A stretch of DNA of 64,000 bases. It comes from Amborella trichopoda (lineage: Eukaryota; Streptophyta; Magnoliopsida; Amborellales; Amborellaceae). The notes beneath the pieces were generated by a model. That model did no database searches, had not been told where the DNA came from, and was given only the letters and a program-made list of their open reading frames with translations. The stretch lies in assembly GCF_000471905.2 (NCBI RefSeq), contig NW_006499617.1:1156497-1220496 (forward strand). The letters are read 5' to 3'. A program made the position numbers and the translations under genes. Positions 10,388-21,828 of this stretch are shown piece after piece. Position 1 is the first letter of the stretch. Each line of letters begins with the position of its first letter.

Positions 10388-11116
10388 ATCAATTATGGTG
10401 GAAGCTTGCTAAAGACAAGTGGTGGTAGCAAGTGACAAGTGGCAAGTGGCATCACACCAATAACAAGTGGAATGAGGGAGGAGAGAGAGATGGGCAAGCA
10501 TGGGGGACAAGCATCATTGTGGGTACATCAAGACCTTGCCACTTGGCACACAAGCATGGAGAGAGAGAAAGACATGAGAGCGAAGAAACTTCCTAGACTA
10601 CTATACACCACCCGTGCATAGCCACGTGCTCATCAAGCCACGCCCTCAATGCTCGCGGCGATACTCCCTTATGCGTGCAACGATAGTCCCTCGCGGTGAT
10701 AACACTCTGACACACACAGTGATACCTCAAATCACACGCGGCGTTACTCGTCAACGGGCATGGTGTTTCTCCCTTACATGAGCGGCAATACTCCTCCATG
10801 CACGCCGCTTTACTTCTTCCTACGCATGAAATTTCTCCCTTATGTGCGCCACGATACTCCTTCACATGCGCAATGTTACTCTAAATGACGCTTCTCAGGC
10901 TTCACCGCTCTCTCTCCAACTCTCAGATGGCGCTAACTCATGTCGATGCTCCAGACGGCGTGGGTCCACCCCCCGCGGCGCTAGTCTCTTGGTCGCGCGG
11001 TGATACACCCTTCTTTTTCGCACGACATTAACCTTACGCACACGATGTTAGCCTTCTTTCTTAACACCGAGCATAAGCTTCCTTCTTTCTTAGTCCAGAA
11101 AATTGGGATCCTTACG

Positions 11117-11132
11117 TCATCCCCCCTTAAAA
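11117..11132 (-). promoter_or_regulatory. Polypurine tract of element F
   Basis: On the minus strand AAGGGGGGATGAC lies directly before the 3' LTR. This is the expected place and composition for the plus-strand priming site. Confidence 0.6.
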
Positions 11133-11474
11133 AGGATTTTTTCCCCAAAATCATACTTATGAAACCAACAATTAGGGGAGGGCACCCACACATTCACTAT
11201 TGTCTCAAACACCCGTCCGAACTCTTATTCCCAGCATCACATAGTCTATACTTCATATTTCACATAATGTTATGCATTAACCATTCAAATACCTTAGCAA
11301 TTCAGACATTCCATCAATCCATTTAACCATCGCTAACAAGTTGGCACACACACAATCATTGATCAAGCCATTCAACTCTAAGCAATCTCATCAGTTCAAC
11401 CAATACTAGATGACGATCAATATCAGTCTGTAATTAGGTTTGAGAATAGTCCCAAAGCGACACCTTATCGATAT

Positions 11475-12845
11475 CAATCATGCGATGCACTCAAGGCACG
11501 CACCACAGAAACACAGCCACAACACTAGGCCATGCAATACACTCAAAATAGACATCTTGCTATAATCAATCACATAGTCGGGCCCTACAATATTCTCAAA
11601 GTAGGTGCCTAACAAATCACAAAGCCAGGTGCTGCAATACGCTCAAAGTGGGCACCTCACAGTTATCAATTGTATAGTCAGGCTCTATAATACGCTCAAA
11701 GTAGGCAACTAAAAAATCACAAAGCCAGGCCTCGCAATACATTCAAAGCAGGAACCTAACTACAATCAATCACATAGTCAGGCCTTACAATACGCTCAAA
11801 CTATGCACCCTATCAGTATCAATTATAATAGTTGGGTCCTACAATACGCTCAAAGTAGGCACCATGGTACAATCACAATATCAAGTTCAGCAATACGCTC
11901 AAAGTAGGCACCCAACAAGCATCAGTCGTGGTCATGAGATAAGATCAAAGCATGCACCACAGAATCACAAAGTTGGGCCCTACAATATGCTCAAAGTAGG
12001 CACCACGATACATTCACAATATTAGGTCCTACAATACTCTCAAAGCAGGCACCTTACAAGCATCAGTCGTGGTCATGCGATACGCTCAAAGCATGCACCA
12101 CAGAATCACAAAGTTGGGCCCTACAATGCACTCAAAGTAGGCCCGCCGGTACAATCACAATATCAAGTCCTGCAATACGCTCAAAGCAGGCACCTAACTA
12201 TCACAAGGTCAAGCTCTACAATAGCTCAAAGTAGGCACCTAACAGATCACAAAGTCAGGCCCTACAAAAACCTCAAAGCAGTCACCTAACTATCATAAGG
12301 TCAAGCCCTACAATACACTCAAAGTAGGCACCGAACAAATCATAAGACCAGGCCTTACAATTTGCTCAAAGTAGGCACCTAAAAAATCACAATGTCAGGC
12401 CCTACAATACGTTAAAAGCAAGCAACTAATAAATCACAAGGTCAAGCCCTACAATATGATCAAAGTAGGCACTTAACAAATCACAAAGTCTGGCCCCACA
12501 ATATGCTCAAAGTAGGCACCTAAAAAATCACAAAGTCAAGCCCTATGATATGCTCATACCAGGCACCTAACAAATCACAAAGTCAGGCCCTACAATATGC
12601 TCAAAGAAGACACCTAACAAATCACAAGGTCAAGACAATATGCACAAAGTAGGCACCTAACAAATCACAAAGTCTGACTCTACAATACGCTTAAATCAGG
12701 CACCTAACTTTTACAAGGTCAGGCCCAACAATATGCTCAAAGTAGGCACTTAAAAAATAACAAAGTCAGGCCCTGCAATACACACAAAGCAGGCACCTAA
12801 CAATCACAATCACAATATCAACTAGGGTCATGCGGTACGCTCAAG
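11475..12845. repeat. 46-bp minisatellite between gag and 3' LTR of F
   Basis: Nearly thirty diverged tandem copies of a unit built from AATCACAAAGTCAGGCCCTA, CAATACGCTCAAAGTAGGCA and CCTAAC. It has no spacer-type unique sequence and no coding capacity. It occupies most of what would be the 3' untranslated region. Confidence 0.85.
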
Positions 12846-13189
12846 AAACCTCATAGCACTCGCTACATTCATACAATCTTTCACACATCACATTTTACTC
12901 ATTACAAGATTGACCACACGGATCAAAGATTAAACACTTATCACTTCAATCACAAGTTATGTATTAGGTCTCACTAGATGGGATAGGGTATGCCCCTGAA
13001 GCAAAGTTCTACACAATTATCATACAAAAAGGATCTATAGGGATCCCTCAAATGAGTTTTGCACAATTTAAGCACAATCAGGCAGTAAAGGTCCAAATTT
13101 CATTATGTATGCCAAAATATGATATTACAATCACAGTGAGAGGGAACAAGGTCCAACAAAACTTTAGATTTTACATTCCAACCAAATCA

Positions 13190-14163
13190 AACTCTTAGTT
13201 CCTTGAAGTCGAAGCCGTAGCTCTTTCCCCTTCAAGTGCAAGGACCCGACCCTGAGCTTTGGGTTTGGCTTCATCCTTCAATGTCGGGTAGTCTCTAATC
13301 AGGTGGCCCAACTTGCCACAGTTGTAACATGTCTTGGTCTTCAGCCAGCACTTAGAAGTCGCATGGCACTGCTTCCCGTAAGAGGTACAAAACATGAGCT
13401 AGCTCTGCTTGATGTCGCCTTGGGAGTTCTTTTGGGCCTTGACATTCCTCATGGACCCCTAGAGGATGGAAGCCTTGTCCTTCACTTCTCTCTCCTAAGT
13501 CGATAGTCATCATAACCTTTTTCCACCTTCCTGGCCAGATCCACTAATAAAGAGAAGGCCTTAAGATTGGCCGACAGAACTCTCCCTCTGATAGCTGGCC
13601 GTAACCCTCTCGCGAACTTACTTGTCTTTCTAGCCTCTATGTTGATGATGTGCGGCACGTATCGGGATAGTTTTGAAAATTTGCCCACATATTGATCAAC
13701 GGTCAGATTCCCTTGTTGTAATTCTATGAATTCAACCTCCTTCCTTTCCTTTATTGATTCAGGGAAATTTTTTTCATTGAAGGCCTCTTCAAATCCTTCC
13801 CAAGTAGCTACTATCTCATCCTCTTCCCAGGCTTGCTGGATCGAACGCCACTAATGTTCAGCGTCCCCTTCTAGCATAAAGGTACCCAGCCTTAAATTCT
13901 GCTCATCTGAGCACTGTAAGACTCCGAAGATTTTCTCAACTTTCATCAGTCACCTTTCAGATTTATCTACTCCTCCATGTCCTGTAAAGGTTGGTGGCCC
14001 TAACTTCTTAAACTTCTTTATTATACCACTATCATTATGCCCGGCTGCCATGCATATGGTCCTTCATTATCTGAGTCATCGTCCCTAAGGTTTTGATAAA
14101 TTCCTCAACCACCTCAGTGGTCCCATTACTAGGACTCGCCTCGTTAGCACAAGTTCTTGTCAT
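13190..14163 (-). pseudogene. gag of element F
   Basis: Minus-strand Ty3/gypsy gag. The start codon is taken at 14163 (protein start MTRTCANEASPSN), a start shared with element C. The central retrotransposon-gag domain includes GKFSKLSRYVPHIINIEA and FARGLRPAIRGR; a zinc-knuckle motif CYNCGKLGHLIRDYP follows near 13330-13290. Gag proteins form the virus-like particle and the knuckle binds the element's RNA. The gene ends near 13195 in a basic tail with no pol behind it. Fossil copy with a few breaks. Confidence 0.8.
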
Positions 14164-14258
14164 CTTAACCTACGACAGGAACACCCAATCACTAAACTAA
14201 ACAAGAGCTATTCAAAGGACACTTCAAAGACTCTCTAGGCCAAGAATCTTATCATGGC

Positions 14259-14271
14259 TGCTCTGATACTA
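14259..14271 (-). promoter_or_regulatory. Primer-binding site of element F
   Basis: Minus strand reads TAGTATCAGAGCA, one base from the usual TGGTATCAGAGCA complementary to initiator-Met tRNA, four bases inside the 5' LTR. Confidence 0.65.
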
Positions 14272-15174
14272 TAACTGTCACGACCCCACCTATGACCCCT
14301 ACCCTCCTAAACCAGAGGCGACAGAGTATGGGCTCGTGACCAGAGGTCATGTACATCACTCAGGTGGGAGTGGCATCAACAAGTGTCATAATTGTGGAAT
14401 CAAAGCAACCACAAGAAAAATCACAAACTCCCCCAAGAAACAACAACAAAGGTAGGATAAATTAAAACCATTCATATCCATATGCATTCTCCAAAAGTCA
14501 TAACAACAATATCCAGAATATTACAATTCATCTAAGGCACCAAAGCCTATTAACATATTTTAAAAGCTTCACAAATAGCATAGGATGGCCGACGATCAGC
14601 TAACACCTACAAAAAACAAGTAGATCTTCTAGTCTAGCGCGAGCCTTCAGTCCACCAAACATGATCACGGCCCGTCTGTCTTCAACCTGCAACCGCTAAT
14701 CTACAAGGGTGGAAGCAAAGGAATGAGCTAAAAAGCCCAGTAAGTAGATCACAGTATCATGCTTCCCTGCCTATTAATATTATTACACATCACAAATCAA
14801 GGTTCGAAGCCATGCTCATAAAACAAGAGTCATGCATCACAATTATGTTACAATCATAAGATGATGCTTTTCATGGTAGAGCAAGCACAATATAAGGTGT
14901 AAGATATCATATACAAGAGCAATCTATCTGATTTCAACAGATCCACACAAAAAAGAGAGCATAACCAAATCAACAGAAACAACCCACTCTATAGCCCTAT
15001 TCATCAAGACAAACACATATCTCAGATCAATCACATAACTTAGGTAATCATATATCTCAAGTCAATCTCACATCCCAAGTAATCACATAACAGTCATGGT
15101 ATCACAATATTCAACTACAAAAGGGTGACCCATTATATAGTACCCATATAGATTTGGGGGAGGGGGGGGCGACA

Positions 15175-15720
15175 CTCCCAAATATTCACATAAGTAGCAT
15201 GACATAGTAGAAGGCCATTCACATAACACATAAGCAGCATGACACCATCGTTCACACAGTAGGTACCCATTCACATAACACATAAGCTGCAAGGTACCAT
15301 CATTCACACAGTAGGTACCCATTCACATAACACATAAGCTACATGGTACCATCATTCACACAGTGGGTACCCATTCACATAACACATAAGTTGCACGATA
15401 CCATCATTCACATAGTAAATACCCATTCACATAACACATAAGAAGCATGGTCAGTAGGTATCCATTCACATAACACATAAGAAGCATGGTCAGTAGGTAC
15501 CCATTCACATAACACATAAGTTGCACGGTACCATCATTCACACAGTAGGTACCAATTCACATAACACATAAGCGTCATAGTACCATCATTCGCATAGTAG
15601 GTTCCCATTCACATATCACATAAGCTATACGACACCATCATTCACACAGTAGGTACCAATTCACATAACACATAAGCATCACGGTACCATCGTTCACACA
15701 GTAAGTACCCCTTTTTATAA
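15175..15720. repeat. 53-bp minisatellite in right LTR of F
   Basis: About ten copies of the unit seen at 8270-8700, with some shortened units near 15440-15490. Confidence 0.75.
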
Positions 15721-17402
15721 CACAAAGCACCTAGCACTTGTCACGTAGCACTTATCTTGGAAACATGCACACATATCATTGAGCATGTACCAAAATCATG
15801 CACACACATCATTATGCATGTCTCAAAATCGTGCATTCATATCACAACAGGGCATACATCATAATCATGCTTCCATATCATAGTAGAGCATAACTCATTA
15901 TCATGCATTCATATCATAATAGGGCATGTCATACTATGTGCATTCATATCATAATAGGGCGTGTCATACTACGTGCATTCATATCATAATAGGGCATATC
16001 ATGCACTCATTTCTCATTAGCAACACTTTCCAGGCTTATATAAAACATCAGCAATTCATACACGAAATCTTACATTCAGGCTCATTAACTCAAAAGACAT
16101 CATCATACAATTTTTTGGTTTTTCACAGTGCGCGTAGTCCACTTCTAAAGACGTATTGGGATATTCAAAATCTATTTGGACCTAAGAAAAATTTAATGAC
16201 GAACTTGGCTCATAAAAACACAAATTTCTTGAAGGGGGTAACCCTAAAATTTGGCTTAAACTATATCAAACTTGTTGGTGTTTTTTGGATGAAGTTCCTG
16301 TGTTTACAGTAGAAAACACAATGTGACATACTCATAGAAATTGGGCATAACTTTCAAAATACATTGAATTTTAATATAGTTTCAAACTATTTGTAAACTA
16401 GACTCATAAATATGTCATTCATATATATGTTTTGAGCTCATTCTGATATATTTTGGTCAGTTAATAGTTCCACACAAAACACATAACCATTCTGGAAAGC
16501 TCCAATCTTTATAGCAGAAAACACAATGTGACATACTTATAAAAATTTGGTATAACTTTCAAAATACGTTGAATTTTAATATACTTCCAAAACCATTTTT
16601 ACAATAGACTCATAAATCTTTCATTCAGATGTGGATTGAGATCATTTTGATATATTTTGTTTAGCTAACAGTTCCACAAAACACATAATCATTCTGGAAA
16701 GCTCAAATCTTTATAGGATAAAACAAAGTGTACTTATAGAAATTGGGCATAACTTTCAAAATACACTGAATTTTAATGTAATTCCAATATCATTTTTAAA
16801 TTTTCCCATAAATATTTCATTCAGATGTGGTTTGAGCTCATTCGAATATTTTGGTCACTGAAAAGCCCCACATAAAATATGTAAAATCTCTGGAATTCCA
16901 TCTCACAGTTTTGACATACTTCAAAAATGACTAATAACATCCTTACTAAAATAGATATTAAAACAAGGTCTTTTCCATTTTAAAATAGATTCACAGGGGT
17001 TCTTTCCAACTAAATTTCATAACCATCATAGATATTTTTAATACTCTACTTATCACATGAATATGAGTCACAGTTTTGTAAAATACAAAGCACATTCCAG
17101 TCATATCTCAATGTCCTACATTCCCACGCATATTTACCATCATATCCATATTCATGCTTGGACTTCACACTTTGATGATCTAAATAGCATGAATCAAACA
17201 AAAGTAGGAAAACATGGAAGCTAGATCTACTTACGTACTGCAAATGAAACTCCAAAGTCTTCCTCCAACTTCACCTTGACTGCCCAGCTCCATTGGCTAA
17301 GGTCCAAGCTTATGAGACAAGGCTTGGAGAGGTCAAATGATAAAGGGCAGAGGGGTGAACGTGTGTGAGAGGTAAAAACCCCATTTCATGTGTGGTGGGG
17401 TG

Positions 17403-17410
17403 TATAAATA
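17403..17410 (-). promoter_or_regulatory. TATA box in right (5') LTR of F
   Basis: TATAAATA on the plus strand, TATTTATA on the minus, about 720 bases from the LTR start. The same context (GTGTGGTGGGG) occurs in the left LTR. Confidence 0.45.
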
Positions 17411-18126
17411 ATCAAATATGGTGGCAGCTTGCTCAAGACCCGTGGTGGTAGTAAGTGACAAGTGGCATCACACAAAGAACAAGTGGTATGAGGGAGGAGA
17501 GAGAGAAAGGCAAGCATGGGGAACAAGCATCATTGTGGGTACAGAAAGCCCTTTCCACTTGGCACACAAGCATGGAGAGAAAGAAAAACATGAGAGAGAA
17601 GAAACTCCTTAGTTACTATACACCACCCGCGCACAGCCACGCACTCATCAACCCACGCCCTCAATGCGCATGGTGGTACTCCCTTATGCTCGCGGCCATA
17701 CTCCCTCACGGCGATAACACTCTGACACTCACGACGATACCCCAAATCACATGCTGCGTTACTCCTCGACGTGCACGGTGTTTCTCCCTTACACTTGCAA
17801 TAATACACCTCTACGCAGGCGATGTTACTTTTTCATGTGCATGAAATTTCTCCCTTACGCGCGTGGCGTTACTCCAAATGACGCTTCTCAAGCTTCACCG
17901 CTTCCTCTCCAATTGTCAGACAGCGCTACCTCATGTTAATACTCCAGATGGCGTGTGTCCACCCCCCGCGGCGTTATCCTCTTGGTCGCACGACAATACT
18001 CCCTTTTTTTTTCGTACTGTGTTAACCTTAGGCACACGATGTTAGCCTTCTTTCTTATCGCCAGGTGTGAGCTTCCTTCTCTCTACTTCTGCGAGTGTCC
18101 TAGTCCAGAAAATTGGGATCCTTACA

Positions 18127-18131
18127 TTGGC
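18127..18131 (+). repeat. Target-site duplication of element F, right copy
   Basis: TTGGC, identical to 7298-7302. Sequence of element E resumes directly after it. Confidence 0.85.
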
Positions 18132-21100
18132 ACCCTTTAAAAACACCTGCAAGCACACCGCAAAGGCTCACGACCTGCTGAAGCTAACCAGAAATGCTCC
18201 TAAAGGCCTGTCTATTGCAAATTTGGGTCGGGAAAACTCTAGCCTGGAAACTATTGAAGGAAGCTCTAGCTCTCTTTCTCTCTCTCTCTAAAAGAAAATC
18301 TCTTCAACTATTTTACCTTTAGGTAAAACTGTGAAATGGGGATTTCCCCCTTTTTATACTCAGCAGTGCCACAAACTACCCCTCACAAGTTCGAAAATAC
18401 TCCAGTCCTCATTTTTAGATGGCAATAAAACCAGGCTAGGGCCAGTCAAGCCTGAGACCCAAAAGGGTTATCGTCACGAGCTTCGTTAAGAGCTATTGCC
18501 GTGTGCCTTCTCCTAGAGGATATTGCCATGAGCCGTCGTCAAGGGTCATCGCCGTGCATTTCAACAAGGGCCATCGCTGCGTGCTTGTTAGGAATTAAGG
18601 TCGCATGCCTCACCAAGTGGCTAACGTCGCGCGCCCTTTATTAAGGGCCTAACACCGCGAGCGTCATCCAAAACTTAGCACCGTGCACTTGCCACGACAC
18701 TCCCATTTGGACCTTCGTTTTGCATCCCCAGGAAGTTCGTTCCCTGTAACCTAGTCTCACTCTTCACGGGTCATGTCTCCAGTTACGGCTTCATTCCCAA
18801 GAGAGCCACTTCTCGTTACCACATAACGGTCCGCGCTATATGACCTTAAATTGTACAGCCGTGGTTCAGGTGCACGCCCCTAAACTGCATGGTCCAAAAT
18901 ATATGACCTTAAACTGTAGTGGAGGTCTAGTTGCATGACTTTAAAAATGCACAGCTGTGGTCCAAGTGTACTACCCTAAATTGCATGGTCCAAACTATAT
19001 GATCTTAAAATGTAGCGAAGGTCTAGTTGCACAACTTTAAACTGCATGGTCCTCGTTGCATGACTCTATGCATGACCCTAAACTGCATGGTCCAAACTAT
19101 ACGACCTTAAACGGTAGCGGAAGTCTAGTTGCACGACCTTAAACTACATGGTTCTAACTGCATGACTTTAAATTGCATAGCCATGGTCCGAGCTACAAGA
19201 CCTTAAAAATGTAATGCACGTCCCTGTAGCAAGATGATAAACGACGTGACAAATAATCCATACGCATGACTCTAAGCTATGAAATGGGCACACCTCTTCG
19301 CCGGGTGTATTTCATCAACATCCCCAGTGGAGTTAGGCGTATGAAAAAAAAAAGGGTGGTTACACTTGCCCCTTCAATCCCCAAGAGGGTCTGTTTCACA
19401 CCAACATCCCTCAGTAGGAGTCACATCCTATTACGACCCACTATTCCCTGGGAGTTAGGGTCATTCTTATCTTTTCAAGCCCCAGTGGCCTTGCATTTGT
19501 ACTCTGGCCTGTCATCCTTAGTAGACTTACATCATACCATTACTCATCATCCCCAGGGAGTCGCACTTACCCTCTTAATCCCTAGTGAGTTCCACTTCCG
19601 CTTGCAACTCCTTGTAGGGCCACCATCTTCATCTAAATCTCTCTGCTTGTGCATAGCCTCAACTATCTTTATCCCCAATGAGTCAGATTGCTATCCACAT
19701 AACTATTCCCCATGCAGCTTCACCTACATGGCGACACAATGGTCCATACTACATGACCTTAAACTGTACAGCCGTGGTCCGTGCTGCATGACCTTAAACT
19801 GCACAGCCGTGGTTCGTGCTGCATGACCTTAAATTACACAATCGTGGTCTGCGCTGCATGACCCTAAACTGCACAACAATGGTTCAAACTATATGACCTT
19901 AAATTGTAGCGGAGGTCTAATTGCACAACCTTAAACTGCCTAGTCTTAGCTGCATGACTTCAAACTGTACTGCCACGGTCCGAACTATATAACCATAAAC
20001 CATAGTTTACGTCTTAGTTGCATTACATTAAAATGCTGAACCTCAAGGTCCAAACTATATGACCTTAAATTATAGCGGAGGTCTAGTTGCACCACCTTAA
20101 AATGCCTGGTCCCAGTAGCAGAACTTTAAACTACACAACTACGGTCCAAGCTATATGATCTCAAACCTTAGTGCACGTCTTGGCTGCATGACATTAAATT
20201 GCTTTGCCCAGGTCCAGGAGGCATGACCTTTAAGATGCCTCCACACATAAGCACACACCCCCTTTACGTGCATTTTCATGCGTGTTTCCTTAACTGACCC
20301 ATTCGTGTGTGCGCACCACCTTCATTGCTTCCCTAGTGAACCCATTCATTTCACTACCATTATTTCTTCATTGCTCAATGAGTCTCACCCATGCTCACAA
20401 AACGGTGAGCCATCTCGCCACCCATCCTCACCGTCAGCTAGTGGGTCACCACTTTTTACCCACCTTTCATACATCTTCCATCTTTCATGGGCAGCCTCGT
20501 ACCATCTCCTCATAGTGAGTCAAAACCATTACCATACTCACTCTATGGCCTCCTCAGACTGTCATTCCTCACCACTATGGTCCAGTTGTATGACCCTAAA
20601 CTATAGTGCACGTCCTGGCCACATGACATTAAAAGGTTTCACACGGGTCTCCAAGGCATGACTCTAAACATGCCTTGACAAAAAAAACAGGCATGGTGTA
20701 CACCTGGACAAGGGAATGCCATGAGTAAAAATGACAGACGGGCATGGTCACGAAACCAAGAGTAAAAGAATTCCTTGAAAACAAAAATCCAGGCATGGTG
20801 AAAACCCCAAAAGGGCAGCGTGAGAAAAAACAATTGAAAAGGGTGGACATGGCCTCAAGTTAATGGGTAAAAGAGCCCAAAAACAAATGAAGTTGGTGAA
20901 AACCGTCTTTAGGATGCCACTTCCCCTATTCAAGTGAAAACCCGCAAAAGGGTACTTGGACTAACAAAACAAGTTGACACAGTACCACAGCCTTAGTCGA
21001 CTCGCAATTGCCAAACAATCTTAATTCTGGCTACCGAGGTCTACACAAACTCCTCAACTACCAGCATCCAATCTAATAACAACACAAAATGGCTCATCTG

Positions 21101-21828
21101 TGAGTGAGAGCCTCATAAGATCTCCCACACTTCACCTCAAAAAACAACAAGAGTCCTTGAGGGTGAGGACGATGACCGAAAGATCCCTCCAAAATGCTAA
21201 AGATCCCCACGAAGGCAAAAAACTAACAAAGCAAGGGCCTAAACTGTCTGAGACTTTAGAGTAATGCCTCTCCATGAGATGGGCTCATTTAAAACCTTCC
21301 CTAACCGACAAGCCTAGATTTTCTGGACAGGCTGCTAAAAAGCCCCCGACTGGACCAGGCAAGATGGGGCCCACGATGCTCCCTTGCAAAAATTCCCTCT
21401 AACCGACAGGCCCAGATCTTCAGGACAGGTCAGAAGCCCCTGACTGAACCCCCGTTGGATGGAACCTATAGAGATACCCTGATAATCAAAAGCAAAAGCA
21501 ACAAAGAATGCCAACCAAAGGTTCGTAGCACTTGGCCTTCAGATAGGCCCGATTCTGACCAATGAGGTCCTTATAAAATCTTCAAGCTGTCAGAATCACA
21601 AATAGCCCCTCGAGGGGGAGGACTTTGACAGGATCCCTCAAAATTCTCTTCTCCCCCTAAATTCTTCACGGGTGGACCTGTACATAGCGTCCAAACGTCT
21701 GAGCATCCTAGTTACAACATTGCGTGGATCTCCTCAGCATTCACGTAGTCCTGTGGCTAGCCAGGGGAAATTTCCCAAATGATTGTACTTCTCGCTTATC
21801 TCGAAGCACAACATTCGGCAGGGCATGA
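18132..21828 (+). other. 3' untranslated region of element E, distal part, minisatellite-rich
   Basis: Aligns with A at about 56270-59220. It holds a conserved block with a small hairpin beside TTTTTATAC (18309-18370), units of GGTCATCGCCGTGC type (18470-18700), arrays of the CATGACCTTAAACTGCACAG minisatellite (18830-19220 and 19730-20240), and a looser array of about 60-bp units around TCCCCAGGGAGTC (19310-19700). Near 20690 it shares CATGGTGTACACCTGG with A and B. A purine-containing stretch CGGCAGGGCATGA precedes the LTR. Non-coding. Confidence 0.65.
18830..20240. repeat. CATGACCTTAAACTGCACAG minisatellite in E, two blocks
   Basis: Diverged units of about 35 bases alternating ATGACCTTAAACTG with CAGCCGTGGTCCG, plus a longer variant containing GTAGCGGAGGTCTAGTTGCA. 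It is interrupted at about 19220-19730 by the looser CCCCAGxGAGT array. The same family occurs in A (56785-57290) and, reversed, in B (40200-41150). Confidence 0.7.

Larger units (their letters stand above)
7303..11116 (-). repeat. 3' LTR of element F (left)
   Basis: Starts TGTCACGACCCCACC and ends GGGATCCTTACG; alignable along its length with 14276-18126. It holds a 53-bp minisatellite (8270-8700), a string of GCATTCATATCATAATAGGG units (8820-8970), three copies of a roughly 215-bp unit (about 9290-9860), and a minus-strand TATA box at 10379-10387. The terminal G in place of A is a common CpG-type change. Confidence 0.85.
7303..18126 (-). mobile_element. Element F: structurally complete gag-only LTR retrotransposon (TR-GAG type), minus strand
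   Basis: 10.8 kb element bounded by two very long LTRs (7303-11116 and 14276-18126) and a perfect 5-bp target duplication TTGGC. Read on the minus strand: 5' LTR on the right, primer site at 14259-14271 (complement of the initiator-Met tRNA end, one mismatch), a gag gene (about 13190-14163), a 46-bp minisatellite (about 11475-12845), a purine tract at 11119-11130 and the 3' LTR on the left. The internal part is only 3.2 kb and shows no protease, reverse transcriptase or integrase. That is the layout of TR-GAG non-autonomous elements, which need enzymes from another Ty3/gypsy element. LTRs differ by very roughly one base in seven in the stretch compared, so it is old. Structure is whole; gag is broken in a few places. 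Confidence 0.85.
14276..18126 (-). repeat. 5' LTR of element F (right)
   Basis: Starts TGTCACGACCCCACC and ends GGGATCCTTACA. It contains a 53-bp minisatellite (15175-15720), a roughly 215-bp triplicate (about 16320-16880), a minus-strand TATA box (17403-17410), and GC-rich short repeats near the right end (17640-18060). At 3851 bases it is unusually long for a plant Ty3/gypsy LTR. Confidence 0.85.

Noticed and set aside
11475-12845. Regular repeat array, possible CRISPR
   Set aside because: Tandem diverged units without unique spacers, in a plant retroelement; a minisatellite.
19266-19826. 186-codon plus-strand frame in 3' region of E
   Set aside because: It follows a degenerate roughly 60-bp repeat around TCCCCAGxGAGT; the matching region in B (41150-41560, minus) shows no equivalent long frame. 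Treated as repeat.
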